The notes: a model not told the origin generated them from the sequence alone. Positions 18,547 to 30,838 are shown, numbered from the stretch's first letter. The stretch is 64,000 nucleotides of DNA from Tricholomella constricta (GCA_013368375.1 JAACJP010000006.1:62001-126000); one strand, 5' to 3'. A program made the numbers and translations.

Positions 18547-20900
18547 GATGTTTGGGGGAACGATAATAATTGAGGGGGCAAAGGTGTGATCGAGAATGAA
18601 GTCTTTGAGCCCCCAGGCAGATACCAGTAGGGAGGGCAGCGAAACGAGCAAGCCCACCTGTTTCCAGCAGCAGAGCAGTCCAGCATTTGTGCCGAAGGGA
18701 AGGAGAAATAGAGAAGTGAAACTCACGCAGCGCAGCATTGCGCACCATGTGCAACAAGGCCACACAGCGAGCAGTTGTGGGTGTGAGGGCAGTTATCACC
18801 GTGGGGGCAAGAGGAAGGTCCAGTGAAGCTATAACAGTAGGCACGTCCATTGAGACTGGACCACTCGCTGTCGGGGTCTTGTGTGAGATATTTGCCGAGT
18901 CCGGGGCATGTGCAGAATTTGTGGTCAGGAGATCCACAGTACATACAGAGGATGATCTGGTGCTCACAATCCCGACTGGTGGTGTAGGGCTTGGAGCAGT
19001 TGAAGATGCGATTTGGTTTCTCGCTCTTGCGGGAAGAGGCACGATTGTGCGTGCGACCAGTGGCACTGGGGTCCTGAAAGGAGTTGTTGGCAGAGGACGA
19101 GGAAGCAGACAACTTAGCTAAAGAGGCTGTAGTGGTGGCGAGGGCAGCCAAGAAATCCATGGAGTGTTGGTGATTTAGCTTTGTGAAGATGGCCTCTTGG
19201 TACTCCAGCAAGTCAAATTTGTCAGGGTCGTCTGAGCCCCGGACAATGAGCCACTGCCGCCGAATTTGCATATCATACATGAGGTATACAGGGAAGTTTG
19301 CTTCAAAGTCAGAGCGAGCTTGGATGTCATGAAAGTGGGGGAGAAGCCCTTGATGATCTCATCAGACTCATCTTCATCCCAGGCATTGTACGAGATGAAA
19401 TGATTCTGGAGAGCAAGGAGGAAATTCCTTGTGGCTTGACACCACTCTTCACGCATGAGCTGAAGCTCGTTTTCGCAGTTGAAAGAGGCATTTTTGAAGT
19501 TAAAACTGTTCACGCTAACTGTTATGGCTATTTCGTTCTGGTGAATGGGAGCGAACACTGCTTTACGACATGCGGCGTTGGTGAGGGTGTCGAGAGAGAT
19601 ATCCCAAAAGCCCAAACAAAGCGATCAAATGACCTTCTCGGGGATAATGGTGAGGTTAGGGTCAAGTTTACCCTTGCACGTGCGGCGGGAGGTCATGCAC
19701 CATGATGCATAACCATTGCAAACCAAGTAGAAAGGAGGGTATGCGGCATTGTGCTCCTGTCTGGAGTGACGTTGAGGAAGTGTGTGGACGGAGTGACGTG
19801 TGGTGCGGGCATCCTCACAGTAGCTGTTACACTTGAAGGAGTGAGGCGCAGCCAGGGAGCAAGGGTGGCTGTGGGAAGCAAAATGCAGGGCGCGCCGTCC
19901 AGGAGCAGGAGCATAAGCAGGCTTGTCAAAGAACATGGAGAAAGGGGTGAGGGAAGCCTGAGGGTGGGAATGATGGTGGTGCCGAGAGTCATTGGGAGGA
20001 TGGTGCTCATATCGCGCTGGTGGAGGAGCGCGATCATCACATGGATGGCTTCTGTGGGAGGGAGACGTCGAGAAGTGACAGGCCCCTGTCTGCGGTGATC
20101 TGTGGACAAGGATGAGGTAAGAGGGACTGCGAGGTAGCAAAATGGCATACTGTGATGGTCATAGCGAGCAGATGAAGGTCTGTGAGAGGCGAGATGGGAA
20201 CTGCGAGAGTTCACTGCCAGCACCGGTTCACGTGAGTGGGTGGAGGCTGAATTGCAAGAGTCCAAAGTGGGGTGTGTGTGCATGGGATGAGACACGTGGG
20301 GTGAGTCAGGATGGGATTGAGAAGGCATGTAGTGGTAGTCATTGGGAAGTCCTTCGAAACGTGAAGAAGAGGAGGTGGGATGACTGGGGGGATAAGAGCT
20401 CCCTGCATTGCGAGAGGGAAGAGACGGGCTGACCAAGAGGGGAAGCCAGGCCGCAGGGGGGCCAATAACATTGCCAGACCGAGAGCAACAGAAGGGAGCA
20501 TTGATTATTGGAGGTGAAGCAATGTGCATGTGACGCGATGGTCCAGAAGCAGCTGAGAGGCGCGGGGCAGGGGCAGCAGCAAGTGCGGGAGGACACGGAG
20601 AAGGGTGGGTCAGAGGTGCGGGAATAGAGGCATGGGGCGCGTCCAGAGCAGAGAGGAAGCGGGATGCAGAGGCAGCAAGATATGCAGATAGGAGAGGGGG
20701 CCATGGAGGCAGCCCAGGAATGGAGGCTGCTGGACGAAGGGGAACAGTGGCCTGAATGAAGGTATCAGCAGTGTTGGCATCCAGAGCCAGAGCAGGCATA
20801 TGACCCTTCTCTTTAGCTTCGCGGGGAATACGTGGAGGGGAGGAAGGAGGAGGTGCAGACGGGGCAGGATCCTGAATGACCGATTAGATGTGCTGGTGAG
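18547..20900 (-). pseudogene. DIRS/Ngaro-like retroelement, decayed 5' part with cysteine-histidine motifs
   Basis: Minus-strand reading gives a helical gag-like segment (19175-19615, SFNCENELQLMREEWCQATR), a frame change near 19285, and then YDMQIRRQWLIVRGSDDPDK followed by two Cys/His clusters: CMYCGSPDHKFCTC and CPHGDNCPHTHNCSLCG near 18740-18950. Such clusters precede the RT in DIRS-like elements of mushrooms. Upstream (19690-20800) is Pro/Ser/His-rich coding-like sequence with no recognisable domain. Removing Ty3 element 2 joins this piece to the RT fragment at 12150. Frame changes show it is inactive, and the 5' end is not located. Confidence 0.6.
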
Positions 20901-22077
20901 TGGCAAGAATCCCATTCTCAGTGAAGGACTGCAAGAGAGAGGGAATGGGCACAGAGAATTAAGGTTTGTGGAGGGACCAGATGGGATGGGGTGCAACAGA
21001 TGGGACTGTAGAAACACTGAGCTTTACATAACACATTGGGGGTCCTCCAGGGAAAGTGTCATTTGCATGTCCCGCTGTGAAGAAGAGGACATGGAAGGAG
21101 AGGAAGGATCACCTTTAGAGGAAGAGCGCTCAGAGCTAGGTTCGTGAGAGGGTAGGTGGGGGGCTGGCGAGAGCGAAGAGCTTGCAACAGGAGAGAGAAG
21201 GCAGGATTGAGCGCAGATAATAGGGTGTTTCATGAAAACAAGAGATGTGAAGGAGACTCAGATGTGTAGGAACAGAAGAGAGGTGTAGACGAGAGAGGGC
21301 ATTCAAAACTATGTTCAAAAGAATGCCAATTGTCTGAGTCAGATGCGTTGAACGAGCTCAGTCGCAGCGAGAAGGACATGTCGCACAAGTAGATGATGAG
21401 AGAGCTGGTTCAAGGAATGCAAGTCATGTGCAAGTCACAACACGAAATGTGTCCCTCTCTCATCCTGTGCCTCCTTTCAGAGGACTTTCATTGTCGCGAA
21501 GTGATCTGAAGTGAAGTGAAGTGACAGTTCGTTTGCACTTTGCTGAAACGAACTGGAAACGAAGTGAACTACCAAGGTCTTGCGAAATGGGCACAAACAG
21601 TGCCAAATATCATCAATTGCCAAAAGCAGGTCATGGAATGAGATTTACAAATCATATATGTAACATATCTACAAGTTTGAACTGTAATCAATAAAAACTC
21701 TGAGCATATTGCTGCATCCACATATGTAAGAAGCTCATTGAGCTTCTTGTCCCAGTCAGCTCTGCAATGGCACCGAGTGTGACTGACCCTGCAAGGATAC
21801 ATAAAATGTAAAATTCTCTCTTGTGCAAGGAGGTCCTTGATGAAGCTCACTCTTGGTTGCATTGGGCTTCTAATCTATGAGCATTGAGGTTAGTAATAAT
21901 AGGCTCCAAAGTTTTGATACGATGGTGAAAGCCTCCAGGGGACGGCTGCTAAGGAGACTGCCAGCAAATATGATCCTTAGGTTTGGGAAACTTGTTATCA
22001 TTGACCTTGAGGGTAGGAAGACAGAGCCGAAAGTCCATGATGTTTGTGGAGTATGATATGGGGAGAAGGAGCAAAAA
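20901..22077. other. Probable decayed repeat sequence, nothing firm
   Basis: No host gene recognised. There is a short tandem GAAGT-type run near 21497-21530. Minus-strand frames at 21569-21862 and 21949-22070 are too short and broken to name; one contains LKVNDNKFP, which could belong to the reverse transcriptase remnant on the other side of the tRNA. Confidence 0.4.
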
Positions 22078-22195
22078 TGATGAGAGTGGGATTCGAACCC
22101 ACGCCCCGGAGGACCAGATTACTTGTGTAAATTCCGATAAGCAGCAACTGCTTTGATCCTTAGTCTGGCGCCTTAGACCGCTCGGCCATCTCACC
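22078..22195 (-). tRNA. tRNA-Leu (anticodon AAG) with an intron of about 38 bases
   Basis: On the minus strand the acceptor arm GGTGAGA pairs with TCTCATC, followed by discriminator A. The D arm reads GCCGAGCGGTCTAAGGC, with A and B box promoters intact. The anticodon stem CCAGA pairs with TCTGG across an intron that begins after the base following the AAG anticodon. The T arm is GTGGG TTCGAAT CCCAC, and the variable arm has the long form (TCCTCCGGGGC) expected of leucine tRNAs. The mature length is about 80 bases. The intron sits at the canonical position next to the anticodon. Confidence 0.93.
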
Positions 22196-22260
22196 GCTGC
22201 AAATGTATCGTCTACATATCGCAATAGCTTTAGTGACCTTTGATGATGAAGGCAGTGTAC
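22196..22260 (-). pseudogene. Reverse-transcriptase-like fragment (RYVDDTF), possibly Penelope-like
   Basis: Just upstream of the tRNA the minus strand reads SLKLLRYVDDTFAA. The form RYVDDTF is typical of Penelope-like RTs. No intact domain surrounds it; an in-frame stop lies near 22306. Possible remnants of the same frame lie beyond the tRNA (LKVNDNKFP). This is a weak call based on one motif. Confidence 0.35.
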
Positions 22261-23840
22261 AGGCCTCAAGCAGCTACCAAAGACTTGCGGTGGACGTAGG
22301 AAACCTCATGTGTGGTGAATATCGTCGTATCTGAGTAGCGATTGACGAGCCCTAGGCGCTTGAGCAGCGGGCGTTATGTAGATGTAACAGGTGAAGTAGA
22401 GCCTGGATGAATTGCTGTTCTTAAACATTGTCATTCCTTGGCAGAGGAAGACCACGCATATCCCGCCTCCCACACCCGAAAGGTTCTCGATACTTTCTCG
22501 ATAGCCTCGTTGACTTGGTTCTTGTGTGAGATGAGGTTGTACATCGTGGACCTGGACCTCGTAGGATTGTATATCCTCCAGAAAGGATACTCTGGGCTCA
22601 CTGTCAGAATAATCCACTTGCTGGGAGACGGAAAGCTTGTGTCGGCCGATGGCAATGAATTCATCAAGCAGTTGAACAAGTTTTCGTTCAAAGATAGGAA
22701 TTGACATGACTGTTACCTTGGCTGACCTATTAACTGAAAGTCCAGAAGTTGAGTTCCCGTCCGTCAACATAGAGATAGTGATAGAGCTCGGATTACAAGC
22801 CCACAGTTACATTACAACTAACTCCCATTATATGACTGAAAGGAGCATGAGGGCCAACCACCTCCAAGGTGGATCCATAGAGGTTCAACGTGCGACAGTG
22901 ACCCTTCTTCATCTAAGTCGCCAGAGACCGAGACAGACATATGCTTTCAGTCTTGCTTCGGAAAATCTCGACCTTTACAAAGCCCGCCGGCATGAAGGAG
23001 AATCGGCGCGAACGGCGGAGTCGCCCAGGTCTCGTCAATCGTTTCCACACCAGCAGCACATGTCGTTTTAAGGATTTGCGCGACTTGCGGCACAGTCGCC
23101 GAGTTCGCAAGGCTTGAACACGAGGACGACTGTAGCAGAAATAATGATTGAACCTCTAAGTAGCGAAGGCCGCCTTCATTAGATATGGACTTACCTGGAA
23201 GGCTGAGCCCCCAGAGCACGCCGCTTTCGCAGTGGACATCGAATCGAGCTCCGCATGGGTGTGAATAACGAGATGCTGATACACAACATTGAGTGGATGA
23301 TAGATACAGGACGCCGGTCCGGTGTATGTCTTCACGAACGTCCTCTTTATATGGGCAAGAGACGACTCATGCCACTCGTGCAATGTTGAATCGAGAAACA
23401 ATGAAATGCGAGCATCGTGACGACAAAAGGACATACATGGCTTGGGAAAGGAAGTGCGACAGTGCTTGCAGCCCGATTTCAAGCAGTGGTAACGTTTGAA
23501 GGGAATGGACTTTGTGCCGCCAACTTGTTGGAGACGAGTCCAGTATGTCCAGGTAAGGGTGCTTGAATTTGTGAATAAAAGGAGTAGTGTATCCTGCGCA
23601 GAGTGTGGAGGGGCCACCGCGCAGAAAGCAGCATGCTAAGGAGTGATCGTAATAAAGCAGCGCACGAAGTTTGCCGATCTCAGGGGTGACCAGGTGGTCG
23701 TCATAAAGTGATTGAGCACGCGTCTGTCGGCAAGATATAATCGGCCAACTCCGACAAAAATTTTGTGGCTTGCTGATAACCTGAATTCACTTTCAGCCTC
23801 TTCCCTCATCTTTCTAATTTTTCTTTTTGCCTCATTCACG
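22261..23840. other. Degenerate intergenic sequence upstream of the Kap123 gene
   Basis: Contains minus-strand frames of up to about 150 codons (22306-22770, 23156-23617) with no recognisable domain. They may be the N-terminal remains of the RT element or chance frames. The last 100 to 200 bases presumably hold the promoter of the downstream importin gene. Confidence 0.4.
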
Positions 23841-26800
23841 ATGGATGTAAGTTCAGATCCCTTCAGATCTCTTGTCCTGAATTTTCAATCATCTCTTCGC
23901 CCAGCCGAATTTTGTCCAAGTTCTGCACAATTTGCTCGTCCAGACAACCTCTAACGATACCGCCCAAGTCAAAGCCGTGAGTCTGATCGAACATTGGCAA
24001 AGCACATGGGTATCCCTAACTCTTATCCCATTACCAGGCAACCGCACAATTGAATCAGGACTACTACAAAAACCCGACATGCATACCTGCCCTTGCTAGT
24101 ATCCTAGCAAGTTCACCAGACCAAGCCGTGCGTTGACGTTTCCACATTTTTCGTGAAGTTTTCACTCATCTTACTACATCTTTAGGTCCGACAACTCGCT
24201 GCTGTTGAGCTGCGAAAACGCGTCTCACAAAACAGCGGCAATCTGTGGACTCAGCTCCCACAAAATGAGCGTGAACAAATCAAATCAAAACTTCCGGAGC
24301 TCATCCTTGCTGAGCCCAAGTGAGTGGGATTTGCATGATATCGTTATCATAAAGAGGATCAGTTTCTTATCGCACTTTTTATTTAGCAATCTTGTCCGTC
24401 ACTCCGCTGCCCGGGTAGTTGCCGCCATCGCTACGATCGAGATCCCCCTAGGAACTTGGAGTCATCTCTTGCCTTTCCTCCATCAAACATGCACATCTCC
24501 CCAGGTTGCGCATCGTGAAGTTGGCATTTACATTCTGTTCACCGTCCTCGAAAACATTGTCGAAGGGTTCCAAGAGCATCTCCAGAGCTTTTTCAAGCTC
24601 TTCGAGCAATTGTTGGTCGACCCTGAGAGCATTGAAGTCCGTATCACGACTGTTAGGTATGTCATCACTTGCCCTCCGACCGCGATTCTTCAGACGAACT
24701 GTCATCAGGGCTCTCGGCGTAATCGCTCAGTATATCGATTCCGATGACAAAATCGACCTTGTAAGACAATGCATTTTCCCGTGCCACAATCCTTCACTTA
24801 TTCCCAATGTAGAAATCGTTCCAGTCTCTACTTCCTGCCATGATCCAGGTCATTGGACAGAGTGTCGAAACCGGCAACGAGACTGGTGCAAGACAGTTGT
24901 TTGACGTGTTGGAGACCCTCCTCATCTTGGTATGGGTTCTCTGACGACCGCCTGGGTTCTCTTCTCACCTCCTATCACAGGAAGTGCCCATTCTCGGTAA
25001 ACACATCCCCGAACTTGCACAATTTCTCCTCACGTGCGGAGGCAACCGCGCCTTCGACGGCGAGCTTCGCGTTCTCGCGTTGAATGCCCTGAATTGGACT
25101 GTTCAATAGTATGTATTCATCTTGTACCCTAAGTAATTCCTGCTGACTTCGGCTCCAGCAAAAAATCCAAGATTCAAAGCCACAATCTTGCTCCTGCTAT
25201 CCTCGAGGGTCTCATGCCAATCGCTACTGAAGACGAGCCCGAAGATCTTGATGATGATGCGCCCTCCCGCGTACGTACCGACATGATATATGTGCGATTG
25301 TTAACAATCTCAAATTACTGTTATGCAGTCTGCTTTGCGCATCATCGATGGCCTCGCTACTAACCTGCCCCCCACCCAAGTCTTCCCTGCCCTCCGCAAC
25401 TTGATCGTTCAGTACTTCTCCTCTCCTGACCCCAAAAATCGTCGCGGTGCAATGCTTGCACTTGGTGTCTCCGTCGAAGGCTGTAGCGAGTACATGACAC
25501 CCTTGATGGGAGAAGTCTGGCCTATCATCGAGACTGGTCTACAGGATGGCGATCCTTCGGTCAGGAAGGCGACCTGCGTGGCTGTCAGCTGCCTTTGCGA
25601 ATGGCTCGAGGAGGAGTGCGCTGCCAAGCACGCCGTCCTCATTCCTGTAAGTCTTGTTATCTAAGCCTTCATGGCATCGAAATTCATGTCACATAATTAG
25701 GGTATCATGGCCCTCATGAATGATAACGACACGCAACGAACGGCGTGTACTGCTCTTGACGCTCTACTGGAAATTCTTCAGGACGTCATCGACCAATATC
25801 TACCTCTCATCATGGAGCGCTTGGGCGGTCTTCTTGAGACTGCTCCCCTCCCTGTCAAGGCTGTTGTTACCGGAGCGATTGGCAGTGCCGCCCATGCCTC
25901 GAAGTCTCGCTTCCTGCCGTACTTCCAGCCCACCATGGCCCACATTCAACACTTCCTCGTCTTGACTGGAGAGGGTGAGGAGATCGAACTCCGGGGGATC
26001 ACAATGGATGCCATTGGGACATTCGCTGAGGCCGTCGGCAAGGATGTTTTCAGGCCCTTCTTCCCAGATATGATGAAGCAAGCCTTCGAAGGTATTGAGA
26101 TGGGTAGCGCCAGGCTCAGGGAGTGCAGCTTCCTGTTCTTCGGTGTTATGGCTCGTGTCTTTGGAGAGGAGTTCGCCCCCTACCTCCCCAACGTTGTCCC
26201 TGCTCTCTTGGCCAGCTGCAAGCAAGCTGAGCACGGAGAGGAAACCATGTCCTGTGAGTCTTTTGGTTATTGGTCGCGCAAGACCTTCCTGATTACAATC
26301 TCCTCAGTCTCTGTTGCTGACGCTACCTCGGCGTTTGCCTCTGGATCTTCTCCTTCGAATGCTATCGCCGTGGCTGACGAGTCTGATGGCAATACGTCGA
26401 TCGAACTCGAGGACATCGACCTTGATAAGATGCTGGATGTGAACAGTGCCATCGCTGTCGAGAAGGAGATTGCTGCGGATACCATCGGAACCTTGTTCGC
26501 TGCTTGCAAGGCGCACTTCTTCCCCTACGTCGAGCAATGTGCCCTCGAGCTCGTTGCGCTTCTGCCCCACTACTACGAGGGTATCCGAAAGAGCGCCACC
26601 GACTCGCTTCTGGAGGTCGTCAGGACTTTCTATGATCTAAGCAATCCCCAGGAGTGGACGGCTGGTGCTGTCGGGGTATGTTACATTTTCGTCTCGTCTC
26701 CCTCATGCGACTGACACTTTCGCAGACCGTTCCTTTGAGTCCCAATGTCAAGGACCTCGTTGACCACACTTTGATCCCGCTCTTGGAGATGTATGAGACT

Positions 26801-28025
26801 GAAGATAACAAGTAAGTATTATACCCGACAGGGATTTTCTTGGCCGCTTTGAGATGAAACACAACTCAGCTCACTTCGAGCCCATTGGCCATGAGACAAA
26901 CAAATTACTTCCTGATCTTTTTTCAATTTGCTTGTGCTTCGACTTTGTTCCCGATGCTGACCATACCTCGCTAGGTCTGTTGCATCGTCTCTGTGCATTG
27001 GTCTTGCCGAGACCATCAGCAAGATCGGTCCCGCGTTTGTAGAAGGCCGTAAGATTCTTCCTTGACACTCGCCTTGACTTATCACTGAGACCGCCGAACA
27101 GACCTTGAAACCATCTGCAACATTGCTATCCAGATCTTGGAACAAAAGGCTTTCTGCCAACAGGACCCTGACCAGGACGAGGATGAAGAAGCTCCCGAGG
27201 ACCAAGCCGAATACGACTCCGTCCTGATCTCATCTGCTGGTGATCTCGTATCTGCGCTGGCTAGCGCCCTCGGCCCCGACTTTACCCCCGCCTTCAACAA
27301 ATTCTTCCCTCTCATCGCGAAGTACTATGTAAGTGCGCATGAGCCACAACATATTCCGCTGTGCTCATATAGAACATAACCAGAAAAAGAGCCGCTCTCT
27401 CAGTGACCGGTCATCCGCGATTGGGTGTCTTGCGGAAATCATCGCAGGCATGAAAGGCGCCGTTACTCCCTCTACTGAACCCCTGCTTGAACTCTTCTAC
27501 CGTGCACTCGGTGACACTGATGCGGAAGTACAGAGTAATGCCGCCTTCGCTGTTGGCCAACTTGTCGAGAACACCGAAGTCGATCTCGCCCCGCAATACC
27601 TCCACCTTCTCGGTGCCCTCCGGCCATTGTTCATCGTCACACAAGACTCCCCGGCTGCCAAGCTCAATGCCAAAGATAATGCAGCGGGTGCTGTAGGCCG
27701 TCTTTTCATCCGTAACACTGCAGCTATCCCGCTCGACCAGGTCCTTCCCATCTTCGTAGACGCCCTCCCTTTAAAGAACGATTACCTGGAGAACCGACCA
27801 GTCTTCAGCGCCATCTTCCACCTTTTCCGAACGAATGGGGCGGCTCTCTACCCATTCTTGGACCGCCTGTTGCAGGTGTTTGGCGAGGTCTTGGACCAGA
27901 ACCAGCCAGAGCAAGTTGAGGAGGACATTAGGAACCAGCTCATCCTGTTGATTGGTGCAGTGAACAAAGAGGACCCTATGAAAGTCCAGGCGTCCGGCTT
28001 GACTGTGTTCCTTCCTGGGGCATAA
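23841..28025 (+). CDS. KAP123: Importin subunit beta-4 / Kap123-type karyopherin
   Basis: A HEAT-repeat nuclear import receptor that carries ribosomal proteins and histones through the pore under RanGTP control. The first exon is only ATGGAT (23841-23846); splicing yields MDPNFVQVLHNLLVQTT. Later exons 23905-23976, 24038-24127, 24186-24319 and from 24387 give QDYYKNPTCIPALASIL, RQLAAVELRKRVSQN and RHSAARVVAAIATIEIPLG, matching the Kap123/Ipo4 N-terminus with its importin-beta Ran-binding region. The middle has HEAT repeats (RSALRIIDGLA..PP; NRRGAMLALGVSVEGCSEYM) and an acidic loop (EDEPEDLDDDAPS). The C-terminus (AIGCLAEIIAGMKGAVTP, SNAAFAVGQL) ends at TAA 28023. About a dozen short introns are present. 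No frame damage seen. Confidence 0.93.
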
Positions 28026-28342
28026 CGAATTATATAATACTTTGCTTTCTTCCCTTGCTTTTACTTGCCTTAATCATGGATCCATCATCTCCCCAAGCTC
28101 GGCATTCTCGTCGTTCTTATCGCTGCTTTAGAATACAACGTTTTGGTTACTATTACTTCTAGTTTTATATCGGTCCCGAATGGAAAGTTTACGAATTACA
28201 TGTGACTGAAGGGACGCGTAGCGCGTTGTTGTCAATTGTTGATGATTTCATTTCTTCTCTTCTTCACCATTTTCCAGTGAGCTCGCTGGCCGACTCGTCG
28301 CGGCGCTGAAGACGAACACGTTCCCCGCCATTATTAATTCCT
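28026..28342. other. Intergenic region between Kap123 and the Axl2-like gene
   Basis: 317 bases, AT-rich with T-rich stretches. It holds the 3' end of the importin gene and the promoter of the next gene; no ORF or repeat is evident. Confidence 0.6.
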
Positions 28343-30838
28343 ATGCTCGTCCTTCTTTTGACCTTTCTGGCCCTGACTCTGACCGCGTCCTCATCACATC
28401 TGGCTGTCGTCCGGCCCCCCGATGAACAACTTCCTCTCGTCGCTCGTGTGGACAAGCCTTTCGCTTGGTCTCTGTCTTCTCAGACCTTCAGCTCACCTAC
28501 TGGCGCTTTAACATATTCAACGTCTGAACTACCTCCATGGCTATCGTTCGATCCAGGCACTCTAAATTTCCATGGGACACCTACTACCAAGGATGAGGGA
28601 TATCCAAGGATCACTATAACAGCCAGGGACTCCTCGAGCTCTATTTCTGCTACACTTACTCTTTGTGTCACGTCGTCTCCAGAACCAACTCTCAGCCGAG
28701 CGATCTCGCAGCAATTCTCGGCCCCTGCACCCTCACTCTCTTCAGTCTTTATCCTCGCACCTAGCTCTGGCATATCAACGGAAAATCCGGCCCTTCGGAT
28801 ACCTCTCAAGTGGTCGTTTAGCATTGGCTTCGAATACGAGACCTTTCAGTCAGAAAATGGAATCTATTACGAGGCGCGTCAACGAGATGGTTCTGCTCTT
28901 CCTGATTGGATGGTTTTCAACTCAAAGGCGATAACGGTCAACGGACTTGTCCCGAGTGAAGCGACGATTACGCAACCAGCAGTTGTATCTCTTTCTCTAT
29001 ACGCGTCGGATCAAGAGGGCTACTCGGCGGCTTCTCTCCCGTTTGACATAGTTCTCGCAGACCACGAACTCTCGCTGGCGGCCGACTCTCTCCCAACGAT
29101 CAACATAACAGCGGCGACTCCGTTCAGCCTAACACTCTCCTCTCCGGATGACTTTTCAGGCGTTCTTATTGACGGGAAAGCGATAAAGCCGAGCGAAATT
29201 ATGACACTGGTCGTTGATACATCACCATATGGCTGGCTGAAGTATGATCATGGAAGTCGAACGCTGTCGGGTGACCCAGGAGGCAACACCTTTCCCCCAG
29301 GTCAAACCTCGCCCTTGCTGGTGACTCTCACGACGGCGTTCAATCAATCCATACGAGCACCTGTTTACTTGGCCGTTGTGCCTTCCTATTTCTCCTCGTC
29401 TGCTCTACCGCCCATAAAGGCCGCTCCGGGGGACACGATCCAATTTAGCCTCAGCCAGGATTTTTCCAACGCTACGGACCATGACGATGTCAATTTGACA
29501 GCTGCGTTGGAACCCACGGATGCGGGAGACTGGCTAAAGTTTACCCCTGATACTGGGCAGCTGACAGGTACTGTTCCTTCAAATTTCGCTGCGTCCCACA
29601 TCACCGTCACATTCACGGCCTACTCTCGAGTCACGCACTCGACCTCTCATGCCAGCTTGCCTATCATTTTTGCGCCACCTGATAACACGAAAAATTATCA
29701 TCCTCACGGCCTTTCTGCAGCGGCACATTCCAGACTTGTCTTGGGCTTGGGTATCGCTTTTGGTGTCGTCGGGGGCCTTTGTTTGATTGGAGGGCTGCTA
29801 GCCACCATCCGGCACTGTGCAAGGGCCGATGATACTGCACTAGGGGATGAAGAGGGGAGGAATGTGTGGAGCGAGCAGGATAAGAAGTGGTACGGCGTTG
29901 GGCTGCAGAAAGCCCGCGGATATGGCTGGACGGACCGCGACCCCAATCTCACGGAAAAGCCAAGGCCCTCTGTGGACTACCGAGCATCGTACAATGCACG
30001 CCACGGGATACAAGTACAATACGGCCACCTCGGCCTTCGGCGCGTTTCCGAGCGTAGTCAATCCGGGAGTCCAAGCAGCAACCAAAGTCCGGGCGTCATG
30101 AGCAAACGCGAGTTTTTCACGAGGCTGAGGGAAACTGTCCGGATCGTGAGCGACAGGGCGCAAGGGCGCAAGATTTCCCGAAATCGGCCTGTTATAGGCA
30201 AGCCGATATTGTCTGCCCATCAAGCGCCTCTGGCGCAGAGCGACGGGCCTACGGTTATCAATTCGCCTTCGAACCCTTTCGACGAACCTGCTCTCCCCAG
30301 TCACCCTGGCAGTACCATAATGACGAACTCGCCTTCGACATCTACGGCTGAACACTCCATCCCGCGGCGACGCGCTGATTTCGCCCCTCCTAGACCACCC
30401 AACCAAGTACATTTTGAGGACGCGAGACTATCACGGCAGCTCTCCTCTGGCTCTACGGCATCGAACACCTCCGAACGATTGCATGCAGCGGAGGCAGTAG
30501 TGCAAACGGCTAGCATTCGCAGCGGCAGGAGCGCGAGTGGTAGGTCATTCATCACAGAGCCCCCAGTGGCGGCAGGTGCTCGTCCCCGGCTCGTTCCTTT
30601 TACGAGCGCTTCACGCGTCCCTCTGCCTCGCCGACCCTCTTCCCCGCCTAGCTTGCAGAACCATTCTTCCGAGGATTCACCCAGCAAAAGGATCGTTAGC
30701 CAGACGGCGAAGGTGTGGAAGAGAGACCCGAAGGATGGGCTGGCGAAGGGCGGAAGCAGCGACGAACTCAAGATGGGCCTTCACTATGTTCAGAGCTTGG
30801 GAGCCGACCCACTGGCGTCCAAGTCGCGCCCGGAGTGA
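28343..30838 (+). CDS. AXL2: Axl2-like plasma-membrane protein with dystroglycan-type cadherin-like domains
   Basis: An uninterrupted 831-residue ORF. It has a signal peptide (MLVLLLTFLALTLTASSS), then repeated Ig/cadherin-like CADG domains with the signatures SELPPWLSFDPGTLNFHGTP (residues about 62-81), PDWMVFNSKAITVNGLVP, SPYGWLKYDHGSRTLSGDP and DWLKFTPDTGQLTGTVP, four modules in all. One membrane helix lies at about residues 465-489 (LVLGLGIAFGVVGGLCLIGG). The cytoplasmic tail of about 340 residues is basic and Ser/Pro-rich. In yeast Axl2/Bud10 marks the axial bud site and works with septins and Cdc42 regulators; in filamentous fungi homologues act at septa and spore-forming tips. The lack of introns contrasts with neighbouring genes. 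The fold is clear; the exact role here is inferred. Confidence 0.85.
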   Translation: MLVLLLTFLALTLTASSSHLAVVRPPDEQLPLVARVDKPFAWSLSSQTFSSPTGALTYSTSELPPWLSFDPGTLNFHGTPTTKDEGYPRITITARDSSSSISATLTLCVTSSPEPTLSRAISQQFSAPAPSLSSVFILAPSSGISTENPALRIPLKWSFSIGFEYETFQSENGIYYEARQRDGSALPDWMVFNSKAITVNGLVPSEATITQPAVVSLSLYASDQEGYSAASLPFDIVLADHELSLAADSLPTINITAATPFSLTLSSPDDFSGVLIDGKAIKPSEIMTLVVDTSPYGWLKYDHGSRTLSGDPGGNTFPPGQTSPLLVTLTTAFNQSIRAPVYLAVVPSYFSSSALPPIKAAPGDTIQFSLSQDFSNATDHDDVNLTAALEPTDAGDWLKFTPDTGQLTGTVPSNFAASHITVTFTAYSRVTHSTSHASLPIIFAPPDNTKNYHPHGLSAAAHSRLVLGLGIAFGVVGGLCLIGGLLATIRHCARADDTALGDEEGRNVWSEQDKKWYGVGLQKARGYGWTDRDPNLTEKPRPSVDYRASYNARHGIQVQYGHLGLRRVSERSQSGSPSSNQSPGVMSKREFFTRLRETVRIVSDRAQGRKISRNRPVIGKPILSAHQAPLAQSDGPTVINSPSNPFDEPALPSHPGSTIMTNSPSTSTAEHSIPRRRADFAPPRPPNQVHFEDARLSRQLSSGSTASNTSERLHAAEAVVQTASIRSGRSASGRSFITEPPVAAGARPRLVPFTSASRVPLPRRPSSPPSLQNHSSEDSPSKRIVSQTAKVWKRDPKDGLAKGGSSDELKMGLHYVQSLGADPLASKSRPE

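Noticed and set aside
19693..20799. A 368-codon Pro/Ser/Ala-rich protein on the minus strand
   Set aside because: No domain, low complexity, and competing frames of equal quality overlap it. It belongs to the decayed DIRS-like element rather than being a host gene.
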